Positions 12,118-22,941 of a stretch of DNA of 64,000 nt are shown piece by piece. Below the pieces are notes generated by a model that did no database searches, was not told the origin of the DNA, and saw nothing but the letters and a program-made list of their open reading frames with translations. Every line of letters begins with the position of its first letter. Positions within the stretch are counted from its first letter, which is position 1. The stretch is from assembly GCF_016906535.1 (NCBI RefSeq), contig NC_057370.1, positions 3,286,001 to 3,350,000 on the forward strand. The letters are read 5' to 3'. The position numbers and the translations under genes are program-made. Source of the DNA: Rhizoctonia solani (Eukaryota > Basidiomycota > Agaricomycetes > Cantharellales > Ceratobasidiaceae).

Positions 12118-15100
12118 ATGGGGGAAGTGAGCTATGTGTGGGCACAGCATGACTTTATCCCCGAGCACGACGACGAGATCGAGTTTCGGGCCGGGGACCG
12201 CATCGAGATTATCGAACGAGACGAACTGTACGGCGATGGATGGTGGCAGGGACGAGTGAATGGCAAGACCGGCCTGTTTCCCGAGGCGTATACGTCGCGT
12301 GAGCCGCCTGCGCTGACACATGGAGCACCCTTGCACGCACTGGCCGAGGAGGCAAGCGACGAGGAGAACGACCGGACGAAAGAGCAGCAGCCGAGGGGAG
12401 ACGAAATGGCCGCCACTCTCACCGACGTCCAGGCCGCCATCGAGCAGCTCGGAGTCCGAGGACCCGGGGGAGCGTCGCGCTCTTTTTCCTTTGCCTCCAC
12501 CCGCACCGGCGAGACAGAGTCTGAGCCAGATGCGGACGACGAAGGCGGCTCCTGGCACCGCAACGCCCGATCTGCTCTCGCTGCCGCCGCCGCCAAGAAC
12601 AACAGCGACACCCAGGAGCACTGGAACCCTCCACCGCCCATTCCCCTCGAAATGAGCGACGAGAGCGACGACGAGGATGAGCACCATGTCCGCGGAAATG
12701 ACTTGATTGCTCGCGCCCAATCACCTCCCCCTACCACTTTCCGTCCCAAATCTCCTCAATATGTCGTTCCATCTCCCTCGGATCCGGACAGACCTGACAG
12801 CCCCCCTCTCACCGCCACCGCGACCACATTCAAGGGCCGGATCCCCTCCAGTCCCCCTCGCTCCCAGACACCCCGTGCTACTTCGCCTCTGAGCGTGCTC
12901 CCTACCAGTCCCAAGAAGTCGTTTGTATCCAAGGCTCCTACCATCCCAACCCTCACCGACAGCCCAGAAGACTCGCCGGTAATTCCATCCTCGCACCCGC
13001 CTAGCGAGTTTGAGTCTCACACCCCGGTCCCCAACACCTCGGTTGCCGCTACAACCCCGTATCCACCGGTCCAATCTCTCGCTGCCGCACTCCGATCCGC
13101 CTCTCCTGGCCTTGCTTCAAATTCATCTGTAGTGAGGTCATCCTCGCCTATCGTACGATCCGCCTCTCCCGCTGTACGTCAAATCCATGTGTTTTTTATT
13201 TGTTCGCTCGCTAACTATGGTAATTGTAGCCTGCCCGGTCCACGACCTCGCTCCCCACTCCTATCACCCCTACCCTCACCCGTTCCCCTGCTCCCTCGGT
13301 TCTCAGCTTCACTTCGGGTCGCCATATCGACCGCCGATCGAGTTCACCCTATCCACCCCCTACTAGCGATCTTCCCGCTCTCCCGCCCAATACACCCTAC
13401 CACCCCAACGAGAGCACGGCCAGTGTTTACACCCCTTCGATCCCCCCAAGGGAGATTCCCAACCCTGCACCCAACGGCCGCAAGTATACTGGCACTGCGA
13501 TTGGTCTTCCCTCCCCAGCGACCTCGGCAAGTGGCATGGGCGCTGGTCCAGGTGCCAGCCTCAGCCCCACCAGTGCCCGTTTCCGACAGGCCAGCACAGG
13601 TAGCGATGCACCCACGCCCTCGACCACCACTCCTCCTACTGTTTCCGCGCCCTTTTCCCAGACCCCCGCCACCCAATGGACCGTCCCGCAGGTTATCGCG
13701 TGGCTGCAGTCCAAGGGCTTTGATGCAGATATACAGCGTGGTTTCCAGGAGAACGATATTACTGGCGACGTTCTCATCGAGTTGGATGGTCCTGCCCTCA
13801 AAGATGAACTCGGCGTCACCGCGTTCGGGAAGCGCATGCGTTTGTTGAAGCAAATCGGCGAGCTGAAGCGAGAGGAAGAGAAGAGCAAGGAAGTCACCAA
13901 AGAAAAGTCTATCATTGGGTCCAGATGGAGTGGCTCTTCGCGACCGGCGAGTGCCATTGGAGATGACGAAGACCGATTAAAGGTTCGGCCTACTGGCGTG
14001 AGTGCTGGTCTATTTAACGAAATTATTACTAACCTTTTTGCACTAGACCCGCCCCACTTCTCTCGTACTCTCACCCAGCGACGGCGCTTTGGCCACGCGT
14101 GGCTTTTGGGACTCGACACGCTCGACAAAAGACGAGCGAGGCGTTCTCAGCGAGGTATGTACAACTCATTAGCTCATCAATTACCAAGCTTTACGTTTAT
14201 CCAGGGCGAGTCGTCCCGCAAGCCCGACATCACCAAAGCCAAACAATTCTTCGATCAACCCCAATCTCAGCCTACGCCGACAACAACCATCAAGACCGAC
14301 ACCAAGACCGATCCGTCCGAGGCAGGCTCAACTCCGATTTCCAGCTTCCCTCCCAGTCCGTCGTTTAAACGTGAAAAGTGGGACAAGGAGAAAGAAAAGG
14401 AAAAGGAAAAGGATGTCAAGAGTGTTACCAACAGCGAAGGCGCGACCTCGCCCGGGCACGCAAAGAAGCGCAGTATCGACTCGAGCTCGGTCACCGGCGG
14501 TGCCAGGGATCGTCTTAGTATTTTTGGAAGTGCGTTGGGCAAGGGTCGCAAACCCGCGCCCCGTTACTCTACGTGCGTCGATTTTTTTTCTGCTTACGAT
14601 TGGCTATTGATGATGTGATTACAGGGGCGAGACGCAGCCCCCTGCCGAGGAACGCTCTCATCGCTCGTTGTCGAGACTGTACATGGGCGGCGGGTCGCAG
14701 CGCAAATCCAAGGTCCCGCCATCACCTGGTACGACAAGCACCGAAAACGAAGCCAGGAAACGTACCATCTCAGGGCCCGTCGGACCCCTACGAAGCGCGA
14801 GCCCCGCGGGTGGATTTAATGTCCCCAACCGTTCGCCTGTCCTCCCCGCTCGAAATATCAACAACAACCCCCACCATTCTGCCCCCGCTATCAGTCCCGT
14901 CACGGCCGATGGACCTGGTTCCGGCGCGCGCGCTCTCGACCAGATTGGCGAGCCGGATTACTCAGGATGGATGCGCAAAAAGGGGGACCGATACAATTCG
15001 TGGAAACTGCGCTATTTCGTGTTGAAGGGTCCTCATTTGTATTATCTTCGAAGTCGGACGGTAAGTCTAGTTGCTTCGAGTCGAGGGTTTATTTGCCAAC

Positions 15101-16288
15101 GGAATATGCAGGAGACGAAAATCAAGGGATACATTAATATCACTGGGTACAAGGTCATCGCCGATGAGAACGCCAATCCTGGTCGATATGGATTCAGGAT
15201 TGTGCACGACAACGCCAAGCCGCATTTCTTCTCGTCCGAGGAGCAGGTGGTTGTGCGTGAGTGGATGAAGGCCTTGATGAAGGCTACCATTTTGAGAAAT
15301 TATAACGGTACGTTTTGTCGTTGTTGGTGTATGCACGAGTCTAACTGGCGAATAGACCCCGTCCGCTCGTCTTGCAATGTCCCGACTATTCCCCTGGCCA
15401 TTGCCCAGCAGATGAACCCCGCTCCACGTCCTCCTTCGCCCTCGGAGCGAGACGCCGCTCAACGAGCTTCCCGGCGCGAGAATCCGAACCAGCTCTCGTC
15501 GCGCGACGCACGCATTTTGATGGGACTGCCCGAAAACGGCCCGCCGCCTGGCGATCCTGCCGAACGACACCGGATGAACTCGTTCTTTGTCGAGAACGGA
15601 CAACAGCCGGTGTTCGAGGCTGCCGGGTACCGCGACACTATTGGCAGCGCGACGAGTATGAGTGCGTTCTCGGGCGGATATAGTCAATCCGGCAGTGCAT
15701 TTAGCCGTGCTAGTTTGGCCGAGACAGAACAGCCGATGTCGCCTGCATCGGGTGCGGCGCCCACGAGGCCGTCTCGCGAGATGAGGCCTCGGGTGAGCAA
15801 GAGCGCCAGCCGCATGAGCGCGTTATCCGTGAGTTATTTTTGCGTGCTTTTTGTGGAGTGTGATCAAGACGTGCTTACCACGCGCGTTTGGTTAGGCTGG
15901 AGAGCAGGAGCTCATCGAGTGGGTGAACACTAAGCTGCCCCCAACGTGTCCGCTTGCCGAAGATCTCTCGACATCCATGTCAAGCGGTCTCATCCTCTTC
16001 CGTCTCGCCGAATCGATCAAAGAGGTCGATTCTGGTGTTTCCGACTCGGTCTTCCCTCAAGGTCCTGGCGACGATCGTCTCGATGGTTTGTTCAAGCTGT
16101 TCGACTTTTTGCTTGACAACGATGTTCGTATGGGCGCAGTCAGCATCAACGATGTACGAAACGGCAACGCCGAAAAGATTGCGCAACTCGTTCGCGCGCT
16201 CAAGACCTGGGACGATAAGCGCCGAACGAGCGGAAAGACCAAGGCGAGCGTCGCGGCTGGACCGTGGATGGGTATGAGCTCGTATTAA
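12118..16288 (+). CDS. Boi1/2-Pob1-like polarity protein: SH3, SAM, PH and C-terminal CH-like domain
   Basis: Cortical scaffold of the Boi/Pob1 type, which links Cdc42 and exocyst-mediated growth to membranes. Nine exons, about 1,240 aa, with introns near 13174-13229, 13999-14046, 14156-14203, 14573-14623, 15061-15111, 15307-15356 and 15830-15895. The first 60 residues are an SH3 domain (VWAQHDFIPEHDDEIEFRAG, GWWQGRVNGKTGLFP). A long Ser/Pro-rich linker with many proline runs follows. A SAM domain starts at TQWTVPQVIAWLQSKGFD (from about 13673). Lys/Glu-rich coil sequence (about 14370-14410) precedes a PH domain (YSGWMRKKGDRYNSWKLRYF to VVREWMKALMKATILRNYN, about 14960-15300). The last 125 residues (EQELIEWVNTKLPPTCPLAE, GLILFRLAE, DFLLDNDVRMGAVSINDVRNGNAEKIAQLVRALKTW) read as a calponin-homology domain. 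SH3-SAM-PH order fits Boi/Pob1. The CH-like end is an addition relative to the yeast proteins. Confidence 0.88.
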
Positions 16289-16676
16289 GACGTTTTACTT
16301 TTCCTCGTTTGGGTTCCGCATCTCTTTTTGTTCGTTGTTGTCTGACCATCGCTGTTCGTTTTGTTCCCTTCACCGTGTCTTTTTTTGAATATGCGTCTTT
16401 CCATGTGACATACTAACCATCGCTACTGTTCCTATCCACTGCCCACTATCACTAACTTCCCCGTACACCGCCTCCCCATAATCTGATTTTTTTTGTCGAT
16501 ACATATATATTCTGTTCTCATCGCCATGTGTGGCGCATCCTGTATCGTTTGGGTTCTGAGTAAGCGACATCGATATCAAATTTTATTTCTCCTCGTCCGC
16601 TCCATCACCGGGTGCTCTAGTCCCCCGTCCAGACCTCGTTTGCGATAATCAAGGCCTAGAGTTGGTTCGAATAACG
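16289..16676. other. intergenic, T-rich 3' UTR and spacer
   Basis: A short pyrimidine-rich gap between tandem genes, with a T8 run near 16488. No gene or repeat was seen. Confidence 0.5.
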
Positions 16677-19453
16677 ATGAGCGACTGGATATCGTATTTA
16701 CCTGACCTCGAGTGGTCCCTGATCGAGGGCAAGTGGCGCCCATCGCTCGATTCGGTTGATCACACTTCTGCGCCCGTTCTCGGTCTCGTTCGAAATGTCA
16801 TCGACGGTAATCTCAAGGCCGCACTCGAGTCCGACTTGTCCAAAGAACTATTGACGCTTAATCATACTGGCTCGCTTTTTACTTTGGAAGGATCGTTCAA
16901 CGGCCGACTAGATTCGTACTTTCCCCTCAAACTCGACGTCGACAACGACACAGCGGCTGAACTTGTGCGATTAACTGTCGCTGTTGCTTGTCTGCACGCA
17001 TTCCTGCAGATAAACTGGACCGGGCCCGATTTAAATCTTAATATTCTTGAAATTTTGACGATCCCCTCTCCCCCCTCGACTCCGCTCACGAACGAAATAC
17101 TCTCTGCACAGGCCATCTCTGAACTCGCAACGGGTGGGGAACCTGCTTATCACCTAGCAAAACTCCCCGAACTGGTTAGAATCGCGCAAATCATATTGTC
17201 AAGAGGCTTTGAAACGTTACAGACCGGTCCATGGTGGAACCTCCGAGCTCATTTGATCCACCAACAGCTCCTCGATGACCCCGTTGCCGTTCCAGAGCAT
17301 TTTTGGCTCTCGCTCTCCCCGCTGGAAAAACTAGACAACCAAGACCTTGTCGGAAGACTGAAGCTCGAACAGGGCTTGTTGCGACATTTGTTCTCGCAAG
17401 ACCGGCAGGCGGCTGATTTATTCGTCCAGGCGGCCAAGGCGACGGGTCTACAGTATCAACTTACAGGCGCGCTTGGGAAGCGGACAAAGTTCCAAACCAA
17501 GGACCTCACCCAGCTGGTCCTGCTCGCCAAGAGTCGCGATGACGGGCGTGAAGACAAAGATAACGCAGACATCAATGTGCCCGACACCATGCAACTTAAT
17601 GACGACACCTTGCTCGAGCAAACCGAGTATACTTCCTCATCTGCAGACACAAATACTTTTGCTGGGATCGACCCATCTAATCAGCCCGCCCTCCGTCCAC
17701 TCGACCAATGCATTTTCCTTGGCATGTGCCTTAATGTCCGCAATACCTCGCCTTCACATGGACTCACGGCCGAACAAATGATGCCATATATTTCGCGGGT
17801 CATATCTCACCCTCGAAATTGGTCTGTGCATACAATGGCTCTCTTGCTCCGCGCTCGCCTCGAATCGACCCGCACACGTACTGTCGAAAGATCTACTCTC
17901 CAGCTTCAAGCCCTTATTGACCAAATGCCTACGGCCGATAGCACACTAGCCGAACGCCTTTTATTCGTACACTCGATCCCTCTCCCAAGCAAATGGGCTA
18001 TGGAAAAGGAGCTCGCGGACCGCTTCCTGAGTATCGGCGTTGTTAAATCTGCTCTGGAAATATACGAACGACTAGAGATGTGGGAGGAAGTAGTCAAGTG
18101 TTATCAGTCAATCGAACAGCGCGACCGGGCACTCGAGATTGTCCGAGACTTGTTAGCGGGCCGAAAAGCCGAGGCCGACGTTGTTCTCGCTCGGGGCAGG
18201 ACCACCGAGGCATCGCCTGGCCGAGTACGTATGGACGCCGCACGAGAAGCAAAGTTATGGTGCTTGCTCGGAGATATCGATTCTTCGTCGTCCCTCGAGC
18301 ACTACAACCGTGCGTGGGAAGTGTCCGGCTCGACATCTGCTCGCGCTGCACGAGCTCTTGGGGGATACTATTTCGCCCGGGGGGAGTATTCCCAAGCCAT
18401 CCCATTTCTGAAGCGTGCGACGGCTTTGCAACCATTGCTCTCTCGACCCTGGTTCTTGATGGGGTGTGCGTACGTGCGCGAGGAGGCTTGGGTCGAGGCC
18501 CGAGATGCGTTTGCTAGGTGCGTAGGAATTGACCAAGAGGATGGCGAGAGTTGGAACAATATTGCGAGCGTGTACTTGAGGATGGACGAAAAGGGACTTG
18601 CGGGTGGAGATGATCTTACTTTGTTGGAGGTATTTCTATTCTCTTTGTGTATGTATGCGCCTACTAATACACGTAGGGTGACCTCACACCCAAATCGAGG
18701 ACCGACAACAAATTCACCAACAAATTGCTTGCATTCAGAGCTCTCAAACAAGGGTTGCGATATTCCTATGAGAACTGGCGAATGTGGCAAAACTACATTA
18801 TCGTTTCCGTTGACGTAGGTGAACTTTCCGAAGCCTGTCGAGCGTTGGGTCGTCTCGTCGAACTTCGGGTTGAAAAGGACGGGTTGGCCAGCGTCGACAT
18901 CGAGGTTCTTGAGCGCCTCGTTGATGCAGTGACACGGGCCCCGCCAGATGAGGAGCCCATAGACGCTCAGAGCGAACGCGTTCGTAACCCGGATGAAGGA
19001 CATGGACTGTTTCCCCGGGTTTATGACCTGTTCACCCGTGTGGTTCTATCTCGCATCTCTAATTCGGCGCGTATATACCGTGCTTGGGCCCGATTACTCA
19101 CGTGGCGTGCGCGTTCTCGCAATGCAGTTCACCTCAAATCCACCTGGTCTGAAGCATTAACAGCGCATATGGACGCTTATCGCGCCGGGGTTGGATCTGA
19201 TTCTCGGATTGAGAACGATGTTGAGAGATTCAAAGAGGGCGTTGTCGAAGTCACGGAACTAGTAGACGTGCTGAGGAACCTTGGGCCAAGAGCGCGCGAT
19301 GGGGAAATTGAGGAGGGCAAAAACAGGGAATCGTGGAAGTTCCAGGCAAAAAGTCTAGTCAGGACGTTCATGGGGCGAACCAAGGCCAGCTTCGAGGATG
19401 AGCCGGAGTGGGCGAAGTTGAAAGAGTTACTAGACGAATTGAAGAACGAATAG
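16677..19453 (+). CDS. TTC27: TTC27/Emw1-family tetratricopeptide repeat protein
   Basis: Conserved eukaryotic TPR protein; the yeast homologue Emw1 is essential and needed for cell-wall integrity. Two exons (16677-18629, 18677-19453) join in frame to 909 aa, with a 47-nt intron. The N-terminal half is helical and contains LRPLDQCIFLGMCLNVRNTSP, SRVISHPRNWSVHTMALLLRARLEST and ERLLFVHSIPLPSKWAMEKELADRF. TPR units follow: SALEIYERLEMWEEVVKCYQ, AKLWCLLGDIDSS, ALGGYYFARGEYSQAIPFLKRATALQPL, PWFLMGCAYVREEAWVEARDAFARCV and GESWNNIASVYLRM. After the splice the family mark LKQGLRYSYENWRMWQNYI appears. Length and motif order match the family and no disruption is visible. The start at 16677 (MSDWISYLPDLEWSL) is preferred over an upstream in-frame non-ATG extension. 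Confidence 0.92.
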
Positions 19454-21153
19454 CTTATAACTATCTGAGTAATATTACAGCTTTGCATAGTATTCTGTAT
19501 ATGCGAATCAGATGTGAGGCCAGAAAGATGCTGTATCACTTCGACCGGCTTCTTACCATCATAGTGCAACCAAGCCCGATGAATCTGGGACTATACTTCA
19601 AACCCCAGTCGCACGTCGCAATCCGATTCACTACATGGGTACCCAGATTGTGAAAATGACTGCTCCGGCGCCCATATATGATGGTATACTATACATAGTA
19701 GGCCCTTGTCACAGCATCGAACAGGAAGAAAACAGACATGCGGGGCGCAGCAGTTGCTGATGATAGAAGAAAGGACAAGCAGAGAGAAGCCAAGTGCGCG
19801 ATTTGCGGCCACTTTTTCGACACTCGTCCGTGATCACGAGATGCGAATGTTATGAGATCAACTGAACTTTGCTCACGTTAGGCCGACTTATGCCGTAGTG
19901 CTCATAATCTGGTATATTTCATCGGAAAGAGGGTTGACATATCAAAAGGACACAAGAGCTTCTGCTGACAAGAGACTGTTAAGAAGCCGCGCGGATAAAC
20001 CATCCTCGGAAAGGATGTTGGTCTTTTCTATTGAGGACGATCGATCCTCAAGTATTTGCCCAGTGGGAACTTAGCAGATCGCATGTAATAAATACCAAAC
20101 TAATTAATAGTTGTACCGACTTAGTACAAGATATAAGAGTATGTTAATTAGAGCCCTGGGTCGAGAGGCATCCAGACCCGGGGCTTACATACACGCGAGA
20201 TGCAAGCACATACATGTACGCGCACAGAAAAAGGATCTCGAGTCATTGTAGGTACTCGAGTCATTACATGAGTCATTAAACAAGTCGTCGAACAAATCAT
20301 TAAACAAGTCATTAAGCGAGTCATGATACGAGTCATTAGATAACTCATCTCTCGTTCGTTATCTAGTTCAATACTTTATATCCGTTTAATAGTGCTCGCT
20401 ATGTAGCCAGTAGCACCAGAAAACTTGATAATGCGGGCAAGTGCAACATGAAGTTCCACATGTTGAGGGTTGGGGAGTTCAAGACTGGGAAAGCTGTTGG
20501 AAAAAGTAACCCGCCGGGAAAGCCTCTATAATCCTACTCTTCCTATCCTCGAATAAAGTACTCGTTTTCAGCCTCCTGAAAAAGGATAATGCGGCCATGT
20601 GAAAAGTTCAATACAATACAATACCGTTATTACATACCCCAGTACGCTCCAGACAGATCTGAAACGCATTAAAACACAAGCGAACTCCATGTTCAAGCGT
20701 AAGCACATTAAGGCTAGGTTGCAGATTCGCTTAAGTCAGATACATGATCCGCACATTGTGGAATGATGTGGATGCACCCAGTACTCTTCGCAGCCGCCTT
20801 CGTGCGCATGATTTCGGCATGTAACCCAGGAATGAATCTAATAGCGTTGCTATTAACTGCCTCGGTCAACATGCACCAATAGTTGTCCCTAAGTAAAGCC
20901 TACAGTACCTTAGCCGATTGCAAGGGTTCATTGGTGCCGGATGACAAATATACCTGCTTCTTGGCCTCTGCGTGGTTGGTGGGGGACGGGAGTGAGGAAT
21001 CCGAGACCAAGCACAACGGTAACACTGATGGAGTGCGTGGAGGACGAGGGGGGCTTGGCCCTTTTACTAGGGACGAGAGGTTAGTAAAGAGAGCAATAAG
21101 AGTCTAACCAACCTACAATATTTAAGAAATTGGCCCAGAAAAATATGCCCCAA
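19454..21153. other. gene-poor AT-rich transition region
   Basis: About 1.7 kb after the last housekeeping gene without a supported gene. It contains a degenerate array of a GAGTCATTAAACAAGTCATT-like motif, about 12-17 nt long, at 20230-20345. It marks the change from gene space to the transposon island. Confidence 0.5.
20230..20345. repeat. short degenerate tandem repeat of a GAGTCATTA motif
   Basis: The phrase (G/C)(A/G)AGTCATT(A/G/C)(A/C) recurs about eight times over roughly 115 nt (for example GAGTCATTACATGAGTCATT, then AAGTCATTAAGCGAGTCATG). Open reading across it on the minus strand gives a meaningless M/T repeat, so it is a simple repeat, not coding. Confidence 0.6.
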
Positions 21154-21369
21154 TTAGATAGCACCTTGGTTGGTAGGACAACGGTCAACCAGGTCAGCCA
21201 CATATGCACGCCCCATTGTTACAGGTGCCTGAATTAGCATCCATCCGAGAATCCTAACGGACAGCCCTTCTCCAGCCTCCAGGAGTCGAAGATATGCTTT
21301 ACGGGCCACTTCATCTTCTATGAATAAATCACCGGGAGGCGGGAGCACGTTAACGTTCAGGCCGGACAT
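21154..21369 (-). CDS. short hypothetical ORF, possible fragment of an expanded fungal family
   Basis: A 71-codon frame (MSGLNVNVLPPPGDLFIEDE, YLRLLEAGEGLSVRILGWML, PVTMGRAYVADLVDRC) with normal protein composition. From memory it resembles the N-terminal part of a large Agaricomycete family that carries an HNH nuclease further on, but no HNH motif follows here. The frame ends shortly after. The recollection is weak. It could be a truncated remnant or an exon whose partners I could not join. An in-frame upstream extension to 21543 exists but looks unrelated. Confidence 0.25.
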   Translation of the reverse strand: MSGLNVNVLPPPGDLFIEDEVARKAYLRLLEAGEGLSVRILGWMLIQAPVTMGRAYVADLVDRCPTNQGAI

Positions 21370-22941
21370 CAAGCTACCTTTACCAACAGAATGAGATGAT
21401 ATATAGGTACGAGCGAAGTAACAGCGGAAAGGTGGGAAATGTAATTTGAAGCGCCGACTTAGGGATATGAGGGAAACTAGAAAGGGAAGATGTCCCAGGG
21501 GTTGGTAGGGTTTCGTTGTGTCAATTAGTGAGTGCATCAGCATATGAACAAGATGAAACGCTTATTAAAAGCTCGCGGGTTACTTTGAGATATCAGAACT
21601 CACTGTTCCTACATTTTGTGCCGGAATTCCTGAGCTGTGCCGCAAATTTGTGAGTTTGAAAATAAAGGAGCTTTGAATATCTGGCATTTATTGTTGTAGA
21701 CATGGTTATAGATAGTGGTAATGGGTGAGGTTGTGATTGAATAGTTTCAGAAGATTTCAGCGCATTTATCGAGCGGTCATTCTAATGGCCCTTACCTTGA
21801 ATGGCGGCCCCAAGAACCAAGGTGCTGTAGATATTATGAGACAACAAATCACGTGTGAGCGATTTGCCTGATTCATACTGTAACCTAATTACTCTATGAA
21901 TCCATAACGGGAAAGAAAAGCCACGTGCTTGCTTTTTTTTTTTTTGATACACGTCCATATTATCTATTAAAGCAAGGGAAGCCGTGGGAAAGCTGACTAA
22001 CCTCAGTGACATTTTTGACAACGATTCAGGGCTCAGCACAGCTTAAGCGCCGAGCCAACCTGGCAGCCGGGGGGATCCAACATGGACACAAAGCATCGTA
22101 TCAGTGTATATCAGTGTATATAATAAAGTGTACACATATAATATTAGCAATTAAATAAAAAACTAAGTTAGTTTCAAAAGGAGTTGCAAGTCAATACACA
22201 TGTATATTACTTGATAGATAATGGTATAAGTACACTGTGAGAGAAAAAAATAGGAGAACAATATAAAGTACCTCTATCTCAGCCAATAGTTCACCAATTT
22301 GGACGATATTATGCTCATTCGGATGCTAGAGGGGGCGCGAACAAATTTTATTAAGGGGCTTAAGCGTCAAAACGGCAGGAGAAAGCTCCCCCCCTGCTAA
22401 TCGCAAATTTTGGCACATTTGATTAGTGGTCTGATTACCATGTTGTAATCAGACACCCCCAAAATAAGACTGGGGCGTTTTTCACCCAAGGGTGTGGGCC
22501 AAAAAATACCCGGGTCCAACCATGTGGGGAGAAGAAGAACAAAATCAATTACAGTGTGGATCAATCAAAATTACAATCTCCCCACATCAAAACCATTGCA
22601 ACCAAAATAAAGTGAGCTACACATTAAATAGAGGGCCATTGTTGGGCAATAATTGAAGTAAAAATATAATAAATTTGCAGGCTATTTGTGAATAGAGGTA
22701 TTACCTTCCAAAAATATTTAAGTGTTTTTAGGCACTTTCTCAATAAGAAAATGTGGGTATTATGCATGGTGCTATGTTGTTTTTTGAGTACTAATTTCAT
22801 TACTCCATAAGGTCTCAACCTACTACCCCAGAGAGAAATAGAGCCCAGGCCAGAGGTGAAGACCGTGAGCAGCAAGCACAAACCAGTCCCAATGCCTGAC
22901 GCACTCCTTCCAGCTCCCTACCAGCAGCACAGTTTGGAGTC
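21370..22941. other. AT-rich region, probably including the 5' part of the first Helitron
   Basis: No gene is supported. A direct duplication of TATCAGTGTA near 22099 and AT-rich DNA precede the Helitron gene. The exact 5' terminus of the Helitron could not be placed, because the second copy in the window is 5'-truncated and so gives no comparison. Confidence 0.4.

Noticed and set aside
12055..14128. Long minus-strand ORFs (up to 233 codons) opposite the SH3-SAM-PH gene
   Set aside because: They are shadows of GC-rich coding sequence on the plus strand. The plus frame shows SH3 and SAM domains.
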